Shown here in pieces: positions 52,397 through 63,298 of a DNA stretch of 64,000 nucleotides; the first letter of the stretch is position 1, and the number at the start of each line of letters is the position of its first letter. The position numbers and the translations under genes are program-made. This DNA comes from Roseovarius sp. (GTDB taxonomy: Bacteria; Pseudomonadota; Alphaproteobacteria; Rhodobacterales; Rhodobacteraceae), in NCBI GenBank assembly GCA_027493545.1, contig JAOSKR010000004.1:372001-436000 (forward strand), in the 5' to 3' direction. The notes under the pieces are model-generated. The model was not told the DNA's origin and searched no databases. It saw nothing but the letters and a program-made list of their open reading frames with translations.

Positions 52397-53118
52397 GAAA
52401 TCCCGCCTCCGCCATCAGCCGGTCGGAGGCGCCTTCCACCTCGCGCTCCAGCCGCGCCATGAACTCCCGCTTGTCAAGCCCCGCCTCGATCGGCGGCAGG
52501 AACTCCACCACCGCCAGCCCGGGCTTGCGCCGGATGCCCCGGCGCGGCCAGAACACACCCACATTGGTGGCCGCCGGCACGCATGTCTGGCCCAGCTCCG
52601 CATAAAGCACGCCGGTCCCGATCTTGTAGGGCGCGCGCACCCCCGGCGCGATCCGCGTGCCCTGCGGATAGATGATCAGCTGCCCCGGCGCCTGCCGCCT
52701 CCCGGCCACATCCGCGACCATGCGCGTGATCGCGGCGCTGCGCTTGCCCCGGTCGACCGGCACGCAGCCGATCCTGAGTGCGTAAAGCCCCAGCACCGGC
52801 GCCCACATCAGTTCGCGCTTCATGATGAACTTGCCCGCGGGAACCGCGCCGAAGATGAGGATGATGTCGAGAAACGACTGGTGTTTGGCCGCGATCATCG
52901 CCTCGCCGGCGGGCGGCGTGCCCCGGACCTCTGTCCTGAGCCCCCACCATCCAGCGCGCGCTCCAGCGCACCCAGCGGCACCAGGCGTGGGAGGCAAAGA
53001 GCGCGCCGCGCCGGCTGACCGCCGCCCAGGGCAGGAACAAGAGCCCCATCAGCCCCATCATGCCATACATCGAGACGATAAAGACCAGCGAGCGCAGCCA
53101 TTGCAGCGCATGGCTCAT
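52374..53118 (-). CDS. plsC: 1-acyl-sn-glycerol-3-phosphate acyltransferase (frame broken)
   Basis: Inner-membrane enzyme making phosphatidate from lysophosphatidate. N-terminal membrane region MSHALQWLRSLVFIVSMYGMMGLMGLLFLPW; after the break LRTEVRGTPPAGEAMIAAKHQSFLDIILI, where the usual HxxxxD box reads KHQSFLD. Later LMWAPVLGLYALRIGCVPVDRGK and IIYPQGTRIAPG (the EGTR-like box, here PQGTR) are present. One surplus base in C5 at 52941-52945 breaks the frame. The ATG at 53118 overlaps the ftsX stop. Confidence 0.88.
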
Positions 53119-54020
53119 GGCATGTCCCTCAGGGTCCGCCGGGCGGCGGCGCGGGTGGCGGCGAAGGCCACCAGCGCCGCCAGCGGCGGGATCGCCAGCG
53201 GCCACAACCAGTGCCAGCCGCGAAACCCCAGCCCGGTCAGGAACCCGCCCTCGGCCTGGGCCTGGGGCAACGCCAGGATCGCCGCCACGCCAAGGCCGGT
53301 GCCCAGCATGGCGCCGGCCAGGGTGCGCAGGGTAAAGCGGCGCTCGAAGGCGCGCGCGATATAGGCGTCGCGCGCGCCCACCAGCCGCAGCACGCCGATG
53401 ACCTGCGCGTTGGCCGCGAGCGCGGCCTGTGCCGCCAGCGTGATCATCGCCGCCGTCGTCGCCGCGATCAGGAAGATCGACGACCAGCCCAGCAGCCGCA
53501 GCCGGCCGGCCGCGCGCACCAGCGGCCGGCGCCAGCGGGTGTGGTCGTCGAGCACCGCCCCCGGCGCCTCGGCCGCCAGCCGCAGCCGCAGCCCGTCGGC
53601 GTCATAGCCCTCGTCGGTCTCGATCACCTCGACGAGGCGGGGAACCGGCAGCGTCTCGACCGGCAGGCCGGGCCCGAACCATGGCTCCAGCAGCGCGCGC
53701 TGCTCCTCGTCGCTCAGCGCCCGGGCGCTCGCTACCCCCTTCGTCGTCTCCAGCACCCTCAGTACCGCGTCCGTCTGCGCCGCCATCTCGCCCCTCGGCG
53801 CCGAGATGCGAATGGTCGAGGCGCGCGCCAGCTCGGCCCCCCAGCGATCGGCCAGCCGCCCGGTGGCGAGCGACAGCGCCAGCGCAAAGACCGCCAGAAA
53901 CGCCATCGCGAAGGCGCTGAAGAGCGTCAGCCGGGCGGTAAAGCCGGTGGGCGGCACCACCTTGTCGGCCTGCGTGTCGCCGGCCAGAAACTCGATTATC
54001 ATGGTCCCGGCGCGGCTCAC
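53115..54020 (-). CDS. ftsX: cell division protein FtsX
   Basis: A 301-residue permease-like partner of FtsE that controls peptidoglycan hydrolases at the septum. First helix FTARLTLFSAFAMAFLAVFALALSLATG, a periplasmic loop (about 65-170), then three C-terminal helices (IFLIAATTAAMITLAAQAALAANAQVIGVLRLVGARDAYIARAFERRF with the coupling region, TLAGAMLGTGLGVAAILAL, HWLWPLAIPPLAALVAFAAT). Start overlaps the ftsE stop by 4 bases and its stop overlaps plsC. Confidence 0.92.
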   Translation of the reverse strand: MSRAGTMIIEFLAGDTQADKVVPPTGFTARLTLFSAFAMAFLAVFALALSLATGRLADRWGAELARASTIRISAPRGEMAAQTDAVLRVLETTKGVASARALSDEEQRALLEPWFGPGLPVETLPVPRLVEVIETDEGYDADGLRLRLAAEAPGAVLDDHTRWRRPLVRAAGRLRLLGWSSIFLIAATTAAMITLAAQAALAANAQVIGVLRLVGARDAYIARAFERRFTLRTLAGAMLGTGLGVAAILALPQAQAEGGFLTGLGFRGWHWLWPLAIPPLAALVAFAATRAAARRTLRDMP

Positions 54021-54694
54021 AGATCGGCCCCCGCCAGTTGCAGCCGCCGGTTGGAAATCCGCAGCACCCGCGCCTGCACATGGCTCTTGGCGGCGCGGAT
54101 GAGCGCGATGTCGTGGGTGGCGATCATGATCGTCTTGCCCATGCGGTTGAGTTCGACCAGCAGGCGCATCAGCCGTTGCGACATCTCCCAGTCGATGTTG
54201 CCGGTGGGCTCATCGGCCAGGACCACGTCCGGCGACATGATCACCGCCCGCGCCAGCGCCGCGCGCTGCCGCTCGCCGCCCGAAAGCTCCGGCGGCAGCG
54301 CCTGGGCGCGCTCATTGAGCCCGACCCAGCCGGTCAGTTCCTTGAGGTTCGCACCCTCTGCCAGCAGGTCGCGCCCCGCCACCATCAGGGGCAGCGCAAT
54401 ATTGTCGGAGACGCTCAGGTGATCGAGAAACTGGCAGTCCTGATGCACCACGCCGATGCGGCGGCGCACCATTGCAATATCGTCGCGCTCCATCTCGCGC
54501 AGGTCGCGCTCGAACAGCCGGACATGCCCCGCGGTCGGCATCAGCGCGCCGTAGCAGAGCTTGAGCAGCGTCGTCTTGCCCGCCCCCGACGGCCCCGTGA
54601 GAAAATGAAACGACCCCGGCTGGAGCCGGAGCGTGATCTCGCTCAACAGCTCGCCGCCGCCATAGTTGTAGGCCACATCCTCCAGCTCGATCAC
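54017..54694 (-). CDS. ftsE: cell division ATP-binding protein FtsE
   Basis: A 225-residue ABC ATPase acting with FtsX. Walker A GPSGAGKTTLLKLCYG, signature LSGGERQRAALARA, Walker B DVVLADEPTGNID and the switch His in MIATHDIALI are complete. It is the first gene of ftsE-ftsX-plsC, divergent from the MJ0042 zinc-ribbon gene across 169 bp. Confidence 0.96.
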   Translation of the reverse strand: MIELEDVAYNYGGGELLSEITLRLQPGSFHFLTGPSGAGKTTLLKLCYGALMPTAGHVRLFERDLREMERDDIAMVRRRIGVVHQDCQFLDHLSVSDNIALPLMVAGRDLLAEGANLKELTGWVGLNERAQALPPELSGGERQRAALARAVIMSPDVVLADEPTGNIDWEMSQRLMRLLVELNRMGKTIMIATHDIALIRAAKSHVQARVLRISNRRLQLAGADL

Positions 54695-54863
54695 GGTCGA
54701 CCTCGTTCGCGCAACAGCCCTTTCATGCCCCAGAGCTCCGGGCGGCGCAACGACAACCGCCCCAAATTGCTTTGCGCTTTCGCCGTGCAGCCGTTACACC
54801 TATGGTCGAAAAGTCGGCCGGAGGCAAACCGGCCACGGCCGGAGCAAGGCGACTGGAGAGGAC

Positions 54864-55675
54864 ATGAGGCTCACTTGCCCCAACTGCGGGGCGCAGTACG
54901 AGGTGCCCGACGAGGTCATTCCCGAAAGCGGGCGGGACGTGCAGTGCTCCAATTGCGGAGAGACGTGGTTTCAGGCGCACCCTGACCAAGCGGCGCCCGA
55001 AGCCGCCCGCGAATACGACCTTGCCGACACGGGCGATGACGTGAACGGTCAGGACTGGCCGGATCCCGACGAAGACACCGGACCCGCGCCCGACCAGGAC
55101 ATTCCCCGCGAGCCGGCCGGACGCCGGGAACTCGACCCCGACACCGCAAGCCTGTTGCGCGAAGAGGCCGCCCGCGAGGCGCAGGCTCGCGCGGCCGAGG
55201 CGCGGGGCGGGCTCGAGACCCAGCCCGACTTGGGGCTGACCGATCCCCGAGGACGACGCCGATCAACGCTCGCACCAGACCCGCGCGCGGATGGAACGGC
55301 TTCAGGGCACTGCGGCGCCGCAACCCGAGCCCGGGGAGGACGATGACTTCGGCCCCGGCTCGCGCCGCGACCTGCTGCCCGACATCGACGAGATCAACTC
55401 GACCATCGCTTCCGGAAACGATGTCGGACAGCCACGACCTTTCGGCTCGCGACGGCAGCAAGGTTGCCGCGCAGCCCAATGGCAGCAGCTTCGGCCGGGG
55501 CGTGCGCATGGCCATCCTGCTGGCCCTCGTCGCCACCGCAATCTATCTCTTCGCGCCACGCATCGCGGACACCGTTCCGGCGATGGCCGGGCCGCTCGCG
55601 GCCTATGTCGCAGCTGTGGACAGCCTGCGCGCGATGCTGAACGACCAGGTGGCCGGGCTGCTGTCGCAACTCTGA
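54864..55675 (+). CDS. MJ0042-type zinc-ribbon protein with C-terminal membrane helix (two frame breaks)
   Basis: Begins MRLTCPNCGAQYEVPDEVIPESGRDVQCSNCGETWF, the MJ0042 zinc ribbon (two CxxC pairs). A long acidic, low-complexity linker follows, then MERLQGTAAPQPEPGEDDDFGPGSRRDLLPDIDEINSTIAS, and finally GVRMAILLALVATAIYLFAPRIAD, one membrane helix, with a short tail ending LLSQL. The three parts lie in successive frames. Surplus bases in C4 at 55245-55248 and A3 at 55416-55418 account for both shifts. Function unknown; relatives are common beside ftsEX in Rhodobacteraceae. Confidence 0.78.
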
Positions 55676-55696
55676 GATGGCGGCGGGCGGTGCGGA

Positions 55697-58282
55697 TCAG
55701 AACCGCTCCAGCAACCGCCTGAGATAGTCCAGCTCCACATCCGGGCGCTCGCCCTGACCCGAACGGCGGCGGATCTCGTCGATCAGTTCGCGCGCGCGGC
55801 GATAGACGTCCTCGCCCTGCAGCAGGTCATCCTGCGTGCCGAGCTGCGCGCCGCGGCCGGTGCGGCGGCCCAGCGGATCGGACTGTTCGCCGCCCGGCCG
55901 GCCCATCGCCTCGCCCCGGCTGCCGGGGGCGCGGTCGTTTCGGCCAGCGCCTCGCCCAGGCTGCGCATGCCCTCGCGCAACGCCTCGATGGCCTCGGCCT
56001 GCCGGTCGATCGCCCCGGCCAGATCGTCGCGCCTCAGCGCGTCCCCGGCGCCGCGCATCGCCTCCTCGGCGCGCTCGAGCGCCTCGCGCGCGGCCTCGCC
56101 GCCCTCGGTTCCGGCGCCGGGCAGATCGCCGCGCTGACGCTCCAGTTCCCGGCGCAGCGCCTCCTGCCGGTCAGCCAGCGAGCCCTGGCCGTCCGCGGCC
56201 TGCCCCTCGGCACCATCGCCGCGCGCGTCGCCCCGGCCCTGACCCTGGCCGTCACCCTGCCCGGGCTGGTGGCTCTGCCCGCGCCCCAGCCCGCCATCGC
56301 GGCCCTCGTTTTCCCGCGACCGGCCCGAGCGCGCATCCGGGTTGAACTGCTCCTGCAGGTCGCGGAAGGCCTGATCCGACAGCCCCTGCTGGTTGCGCAG
56401 CGTCTCGGCGAGCCCCTCCATCGCCTGCTCGCCGGGGCGCTCTCCCGCCCTGCCCTGCTGGCCCTCGGTCACGCGCAGGTTCTCCATCAGCTGCTGGAAC
56501 TCGCGCAGCGCCTGCTCGGCCTCGGCAAAGCGGCCCTGCTCCATCAGTTCCTGGATGCGATCGAGCATGTCCTGCAAATCCCGGGCGTCGAGGCGCATCA
56601 TGTTCTCGGCCAGTTCGCGGTCGCCGTCCTGGCCGTCGCGCTGGGCCTGCTGCGCCTTTTTGCCGCAGATAGTCCTGGGTGGCGTCGCGCAACTCCTGCA
56701 TCAGCCGCGCGATCTCGTCTTCGCTGGCGCCGTTGCGCATCGCCTCGCTCAGCCGCTCCTGCGCCGCCCGCATCCGCGCCAGCGCGTCGCCGATATCACC
56801 ATCCTCCAGGATCACCCCCAGATCCCACAGCGCCTGAGCAATGTCGTCGCGCGCCTCGGCGGTCAGCGCGTTCTGGCGGATCAGCGTTTCCAGCTGCCGC
56901 AGGATTACCCGAAAGCGCAGATAGGCGGTCTCGGAACGAAAGAGCCCCGGCCCCGGCTGGTACGAGACCGCGCGCATCACCTGCGCCACCCGCGGCGCGT
57001 TTTCGCGCGACCAGAGCAGGTCGCGGCGCTGCTCGATCACCGCGGCCGCCAGCGGATCGAAGAACCGCCGCGCCGGCAGCGCCATCTCCTCGGGCGGGCT
57101 CCGCCCCGCCTGCCCGGCGGCGTCCTCGACCGCCAGCGTCAGCGTCACCGGCAGGTGCGCCCAGGGGTGTTGCGAGAAGTTGTCGATCAGCGTCTCGGTG
57201 AAATCCGCCCGGTCCCCGGTGATCGGCATCGGCAGGTCGAGCACGATCGGCTCGCGCGGCTCGGGCGCGGCCGCCAGCCCATGACGCCGGTCCACCCGGC
57301 CGAGGTCCAGCCGGAACGTCGCGCGCCCGCGCACCACGCCATAATCGTCGCGGGCGCGGAACGGCTGGCTCATCTGCCCGTCGAACCCGGTTTCGGCGCC
57401 CTCGGACACCACCACGACCCGCGGCGCGGTGTCGGCGATGGTGCCGACCTCCCAGGAACGCCCGCCGGGGCCGGTGATGGCGAGCATCCCGTCGCGCACC
57501 ACGTCGAAGACCTGTTCGGGCGAGCTTGCGGACACGTCCTCGCGGCCCGAAACCGTCTCGGTTACGCTCAGCGCGCCGGCCTCGCCGTAAAGCCTGAGCG
57601 TCACCCGGCTGCCCTCGGGCACCCGGATCGCGCCAGCCTGGTCGTTGAGGTAAAGGCTCGGCAGGCCGGTATGGGGCGGCGGTTCGATCCAGCCCTCCCA
57701 GGCCGGGCCGGAGGCCAGATCGCCCACGCCGCCGGGCCCCATCCGCGCCACCGTGGCCACCCGCAGCGCCGAGCCGAAAAGAAGCGCCACCACCAGCAGC
57801 ATGAGCGCCACGTAGCGCAGCCCGTAGGGATCGCGCGCCGCCAGCCGCAAATCGGGCGGAACCGCCCGCGCCGCAGCCGCCCGCGCGGCCATGCGCGCCA
57901 GATGCGCCCGCCACAGCGCCTCGGACTGCGCATCGCCCGCGCCGATCGCCTGCTCATCGGCCAGTGCGCTCAGCGGCCGGCCGGCCAGACGGCTGTCGAT
58001 CCGCGCCACCGCCTCGCCGCGGGCGGGCCAGCGGAACGCCAGCGCGCCCCGCACCGCGAAGACAACCGCCGCCAGCCCGGCCAGCGCCGCCAGCGTCCAG
58101 ACCGCCTCGACCGGCGGATGGTCGTGCAGGCCCAGCATCAGCGCCGCCGCCATCGCCGCAACGAGAGTCCAGAGCGGCCAGAAGGCACGCACCAGCCGCT
58201 CGGCCGCCATGCCGGCCCATGTCAGGGCCAGCGGCAGCCTGAGCCGTGCCAATACGGCGCTGTGGGGGGTCTTGCTCGCCAT
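55697..58282 (-). CDS. DUF4175 (TIGR02302) membrane protein (two frame breaks)
   Basis: A large protein, about 860 residues when corrected. N-terminal membrane helices (RLVRAFWPLWTLVAAMAAALMLGL, LAGLAAVVFAVRGAL, VALMLLVVALLFGSAL), a periplasmic beta-rich part, then a helical Gln/Gly-rich region (LRQKAQQAQRDGQDGDRELAENMMRLDARDLQDMLDRIQELMEQGRFAEAEQALREFQQLMENL), and a C-terminal block QDDLLQGEDVYRRARELIDEIRRRSGQGERPDVELDYLRRLLERF. Breaks lie at T5 56657-56661 (surplus) and G5 55925-55929 (one base short). I place the start at the ATG 58282; a GTG at 58336 is possible. Function unknown. Confidence 0.82.
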
Positions 58283-58326
58283 GCTCCCTTTCTCGGGACG
58301 GGCCTGATCGCGCGGGCCTGCGCGGC

Positions 58327-59591
58327 TCACAGCCACTCGGGGATGGTATCGCGTTTTATGATCTCGTCAAAGCTCGGGCGCGCGCGGATCACGGCAAAGC
58401 GGTCGCCATGCACCAGCACCTCGGGCACCAGCGGGCGAGTGTTGTATTCGCTGGCCATCACCGCGCCATAGGCCCCGGCACTGCGAAACGCCACCAGATC
58501 GCCCTGCGCGACCGGCGGCATCAGGCGTCCGCGTGCGAATGTATCGCCGGTCTCGCAAACCGGCCCGACGATGTCGTAGGGCGCCTGCTCGGCGCCGGGC
58601 GCGGGTTCGGCCACGGTCACGATGTCGTGATGCGCGTCGTACATCGCCGGGCGGATGAGGTCGTTCATCGCCGCGTCGAGAATCAGGAAATCGCGGCCCT
58701 CGCCGGATTTCACATAGATCACCGCCGCGACCAGGATGCCGGCATTGCCGACCACCAGCCGCCCCGGCTCGATCACGATCTCGCAGCCGAGTTGGCCGAC
58801 CGTCTCGCGAATGAGCGCGCCGTAATCGAGCGGCAGCGGTGGCGCCTCGTTGGAGCGCGTATAGGGAATGCCCAGCCCCCGCCCAGATCGAGCCGGCGGA
58901 TGTCATGGCCGTCGGCGCGCAGCACCGCCGTAAGTTCCCCCATCTTTTCAAAGGCGGCGCGGAACGGCGCCAGGTCGGTCAGCTGGCTGCCGATATGCAG
59001 GTCGATGCCGACTACTTCGAGCCCCGGCAGCAACGCGGCCCGGGCATAGACCTCGCGCGCCCGTTTGATCGGCACGCCGAACTTGTTCTCGGCCTTGCCG
59101 GTCGCGATCTTGGCATGGGTGCGCGCATCGACATCGGGGTTGAGCCGGATCGTGACCGGCGCCACCCGCCCCATCGCCAGCGCCACTTCGTTCAGCGCCT
59201 CCATTTCCGGCTCGCTCTCGACATTGAACTGCCGGATGCCGCCTTCAAGCGCCTGCCGCATCTCTTCGCGGGTCTTGCCGACGCCGGAAAAGACGATGCG
59301 CTCGCCGGGCACGCCGGCGGCCCGGGCCCGCGCGTATTCCCCGCCCGAGACCACGTCCATGCCCGCGCCCAGGCCCGCCAGCGTCTTCAGGATCGCCTGG
59401 TTGCTTGCCGCCTTCATCGCGTAGCAGACCAGATGGTCGAGCCCGGCAAGCGCCTCGTCGAAGAGCCGGAAATGCCGCGTCAGCGTGGCGGTGGAATAGC
59501 AGTAGAAGGGCGTGCCTACCGCGGCCGCGATCTCGGCCACGGGCACATCCTCGGCGAAAAGCGCGCCGTCACGGTAGAGAAAGTGATCCAT
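58327..59591 (-). CDS. lysA: diaminopimelate decarboxylase (frame broken)
   Basis: PLP-dependent last step of lysine synthesis. PLP Lys60 in [71 protein letters not shown], then the LDLGGG-LGIPY motif where the frame breaks, [27 protein letters not shown] and [15 protein letters not shown]. The break is at C5 58876-58880, where one base is missing (the complete motif needs six). All active-site parts survive. Confidence 0.93.
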
Positions 59592-59690
59592 CCCAGGCCC
59601 CGGCTGCCAGCCCTTTCATCTTTCCGCAAATACTCATTCTCCGGGCGGCGGCCGTTGCCGCCGGCCTGACCCCGGGCGCAACTCCGCGCC

Positions 59691-59870
59691 TCAGAGCCCC
59701 GCGCCCCAGCCCACCGAGAACGGGCCCTTCCTCACCGTCACCCCGGCCGATCCGCTGACCCCGCCGGGTCCGGCGCCGATATTGGCGTTCATCGACGGGG
59801 CCACGGGCTCGCCATCGGCGCCGCAGCCGGCCAGCAGCGCCAGCATCAGGGCTGCACCAAGACGTTTCAT
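59691..59870 (-). CDS. 59-residue lipoprotein downstream of argH
   Basis: [59 protein letters not shown]: signal peptide with lipobox LLAGC, then a short Gly/Val-rich tail. The ATG overlaps the argH stop (ATGA). A mini-lipoprotein at this exact spot is typical of Rhodobacteraceae; such short lipoproteins next to lysA/argH have no known function. Confidence 0.8.
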   Translation of the reverse strand: MKRLGAALMLALLAGCGADGEPVAPSMNANIGAGPGGVSGSAGVTVRKGPFSVGWGAGL

Positions 59871-61256
59871 GACAGGGCCTCCTTCCAGCGGGCGATTTCT
59901 GGCGCACCCGCTCGGGCGCGGTGCCGCCAAGGCTTGTGCGCGACGCCACCGAATTGTGAACGCCCAGCACCTCGAAGATATCACTTGTGATGCCCGAATC
60001 CACCGCCTGCATGTCGGCAGGTGAAGGTCGGGCAGATCGCAGCCCTTTTCCTCGGCCAGCGCCACCAGCCGGCCGGTGACGTGGTGCGCGTCGCGAAACG
60101 GCATCCCCCGCACCCGCACCAGCCAGTCGGCCAGATCGGTGGCGGTGGCAAAGCCGGTCCCCGCCGCGGCCTCCAGCCGGGCGCGGTCGGGGGCCATGTC
60201 GGCCACCATCCCGGCCATCGCGGCAAGCGCCAGCATCAGGCTGTCGGCGGCGTCGAAAACCTGCTCCTTGTCCTCCTGCATGTCCTTGGAATAGGCCAGC
60301 GGCAGCCCCTTCATCACCGTCAGGAGCGCCACCCCGGCGCCGAAGATGCGCCCGGTCTTGGCCCGGATCAGCTCGGCGGCGTCCGGATTGCGCTTCTGCG
60401 GCATGATCGAGGAGCCGGTGGAAAACCGGTCCGAGAGCCGCACGAAGCGGAACTGCGCCGAGGACCAGATCACCAGCTCTTCGGCCAGGCGGCTGAGATG
60501 CATCGCGCAGATCGACGCCGCGCCGAGGAACTCGAGCGCGAAATCGCGGTCGCTGACCGCATCGAGGCTGTTGGCGCAGGGCCGCGCGAACCCCAGCGCG
60601 CGCGCGGTCATCTCGCGGTCGATCGGAAACGAGGTGCCGGCCAGCGCCGCCGCGCCCAGGGGGCATTCGTTCATCCGCGCCCGGGCATCGCGGAACCGCG
60701 ACAGATCGCGGCCGAACATCTCGACATAGGCCATCATGTGATGGCCCCAGGTCACCGGCTGGGCCACCTGCAGATGGGTAAAGCCCGGCATCACCCAGTC
60801 CGCGCCCCCCTCGGCCTGGGCGAGAAACGCCCGGCAGAGCGCGACCAGCGCCGCATCCGCCGCGTCGATCTGGTCGCGCACCCAGAGCCGGAAATCGGTC
60901 GCCACCTGGTCGTTGCGCGACCGCGCCGTGTGCAGCCGCCCGGCCGGTTCGCCGATCAGCTCCTTGAGCCGCGCCTCGACATTCATGTGGATGTCCTCGA
61001 GCGCGGTAGAAAAGGCGAAATCCCCGCCTTCGATCTCTGACAAGACCGTGAGCAGCCCTTCCCCGATCGCCTCGGCATCGCTATCAGTGATGATGCCCGT
61101 CGCCGCCAGCATCGCGGCGTGGGCCCTCGACCCGGCGATGTCCTGCGCCGCCAACCGCTTGTCGAACCCGATCGAGGCGTTTATGGCCTCCATGATCGCG
61201 TCCGGTCCGGCGGCGAAGCGGCCGCCCCACATCCGGTTCGAGGTCTTGTCCGTCAT
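59867..61256 (-). CDS. argH: argininosuccinate lyase (two frame breaks near C-terminus)
   Basis: Cleaves argininosuccinate to arginine and fumarate. [65 protein letters not shown] and the signature [20 protein letters not shown] are in one frame. The C-terminus continues in another as [40 protein letters not shown], and the last residues IARWKEALS in a third. One base is missing near 60016-60020 and one in T3 at 59896-59898. The stop overlaps the lipoprotein ATG. Confidence 0.92.
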
Positions 61257-61278
61257 GCTGGCCCTCCCGGGAGGTAGA

Positions 61279-61899
61279 ATGCGCCTGAATCTGTCCGTCC
61301 TGCTTTATATAGCTGCCGGCGCCTCTGCAATCGCCGCCGCGGCGCTGATCCTGCAACCCTCGGGCATTGGCGGGACCGGCGCCCGGAGTGCCGAACACGC
61401 CGCGCTGCACAGCCTGCTCGAGGACGACATGCAAAAGCTCGTCTTCCACGACGCGCCCAAGCCCGTCACCGGCATCGCCTTCGAGGCCCAGGGCGGCGGC
61501 ACCGGGACGCTGGCCGATTATCGCGGCAAGATCGCGCTGGTGAACTTCTGGGCCACCTGGTGCGCGCCCTGCCGCAAGGAAATGCCGATGCTGGCCGAGC
61601 TTCAGACCGAACTCGGAGGCGACGATTTCGAGGTCATCACCATCGCCACCGGCCGCAACCCGCCGCAGGCAATGACGGATTTCTTTGCCGAGATCAGTGT
61701 CGGAAACCTGCCGCTGCACCGCGACCCCAAGCAGCAGATGGCGCGCGAGATGGGCGTCGTCGGCCTGCCGGTGACACTGATCCTCGATCGCGACGGGCAC
61801 GAGATCGCCCGCATGCTGGGCGACGCGCACTGGAGCTCCGAGGGCGCCAAGGCGATGCTGCGCAAGATCATCGCCGACACCGCCCCGGGCGCAAGCTGA
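61279..61899 (+). CDS. TlpA-like membrane-anchored thioredoxin
   Basis: A 206-residue periplasmic thiol-disulfide protein: N-terminal anchor [21 protein letters not shown], then a thioredoxin fold with active site [13 protein letters not shown] (Cys95, Cys98) and cis-Pro loop [15 protein letters not shown]. TlpA-type reductants serve cytochrome c or cytochrome oxidase copper-site assembly. GGAGG lies 5 bases before the ATG. Divergent from argH with a 22-bp gap and convergent with engB. The copper chaperone at 3586 could be a functional partner (inference). Confidence 0.92.
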   Translation: MRLNLSVLLYIAAGASAIAAAALILQPSGIGGTGARSAEHAALHSLLEDDMQKLVFHDAPKPVTGIAFEAQGGGTGTLADYRGKIALVNFWATWCAPCRKEMPMLAELQTELGGDDFEVITIATGRNPPQAMTDFFAEISVGNLPLHRDPKQQMAREMGVVGLPVTLILDRDGHEIARMLGDAHWSSEGAKAMLRKIIADTAPGAS

Positions 61900-61906
61900 G
61901 CGCGGC

Positions 61907-62556
61907 TCAGGCCAGGCCGGCGATTTCGGCGCGCAGCGTGGCCAGCCCCTCGCCCTTTTCGGCCGAGGTCAGGACGATCTCGGGAAAGGCCGCCGGGTGG
62001 CGCGCCAGCCGGCCGCGCATCTGCTCAAGTACCTGGTCGCGATCGCCGGCCCTGACCTTGTCGGCCTTGGTCAGCACGCATTGAAAGGTGACCGCGGCGC
62101 TGTCGAGCAGCGCCATGATCTCTTCGTCCACCGGCTTGATGCCGTGGCGCGCATCGATCAGCAGAAAGGCGCGGCGCAATGTCGCGCGCCCGGCCAGATA
62201 CCGTTTCAGCAGCGCCTGCCGGCCGCGACCTTGGCCAGCGGCGCCTGCGCGAAGCCGTAGCCGGGCAGGTCCGCCAGGTAGTGGCTTTCGCCCAGCGCGA
62301 AGATGTTGATTTCCTGGGTGCGGCCGGGGGTGTTCGAGGCCCGCGCCAGCCCCTTGCGGCCGGTCAGCGCGTTGATCAGCGACGACTTGCCCACGTTCGA
62401 GCGCCCGGCGAAACAGACCTCCGGACGGTCGGCCGGCGGCAGCCTGGACATCGCCACCACGCCCTTGACGAAGGTGACCGGCCCGGCAAAGAGCAGCCGC
62501 CCGCGCTCGGCCGCCTCCGGCGTCGGATCGGGGGCCAGCGGGAACGGCAGGCTCAT
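61907..62556 (-). CDS. engB: ribosome biogenesis GTPase EngB/YsxC (frame broken)
   Basis: Essential GTPase in 50S assembly. [34 protein letters not shown]1 [20 protein letters not shown]3 [13 protein letters not shown] in one frame. [35 protein letters not shown]4 CVLTKADKV and the C-terminus [21 protein letters not shown] are in another. Restoring one base near 62219-62223 gives [13 protein letters not shown], with the conserved Trp. The start overlaps the MOSC stop. Confidence 0.92.
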
Positions 62557-63298
62557 GCGAGCACCTCGACCGGATCGCCAACGGCCAGCGCGCCGGTCCG
62601 GGTGACCTCGGCGTAGATGCCGAACCGGTGTGCCCGAAATGGCTTTCGAGCGCGCCAAGCGTGTCGGCGTCGCGCGCGCCGGTCTCGGGATTGGCGGCGG
62701 TTGCCAGACAGCGACCGATCTCTGCGCGCACGACCATCTCGGCGCCGCCGGCGCGCAGGCGGCGGCCGATCCATTGCCGCTCGGCCCAGGGCTCCAGCCC
62801 CTCGAGATGGATGTTGGCGCGCCAGCGCAGTGGCGAGAGCGGCTGGCCCATGCGCCGGGCCAGATCCTCGCCCGAGGCGAGATTGACCAGGCTCAGCGAC
62901 GGAAACTCGGTATCGGTCATGCCGCGCTCCGGGACGCGCAGGATACGTGCCGATTGCGCGCGCTCGGCGGGCATCAGCGGGCGCACCCAGTCGAGAAACG
63001 CCGCCTCCTCGCGATCGGGATCGAAGGTCAGGGCGGGGCGGTCGGGGTGCGACAGGGTCACGGTACCGGCGCGCGTGTCCGAGCGCGCCGAAATCGCCAT
63101 CAGTGCCGGCGCCTTGGCACCGCGGGAAAAGTTGGCGCAGGGCGCCCAGGCGCGGCCATCGGCACGCGTGGCCTCGTGCGCGACCGCCCAACGGCGGTCC
63201 CACGGCATGGTCTGTCCCGCCGCCAGCGTCACCGACCGCAGCGTTTCGCATCCGTGCGCCTTGATCGGGTGTCGCCACAGCGCCGCGACGCGGGCCAT
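62553..63298 (-). CDS. MOSC-domain protein (frame broken near C-terminus)
   Basis: About 247 residues. N-terminal beta-barrel [42 protein letters not shown], then the MOSC core [20 protein letters not shown]...[65 protein letters not shown] with the conserved Cys in GRCLAT. The C-terminus [23 protein letters not shown] is in another frame; one G is missing at 62624-62628. MOSC proteins handle molybdenum-cofactor sulfur or related chemistry (for example mARC-like reductases); substrate unknown. Confidence 0.87.
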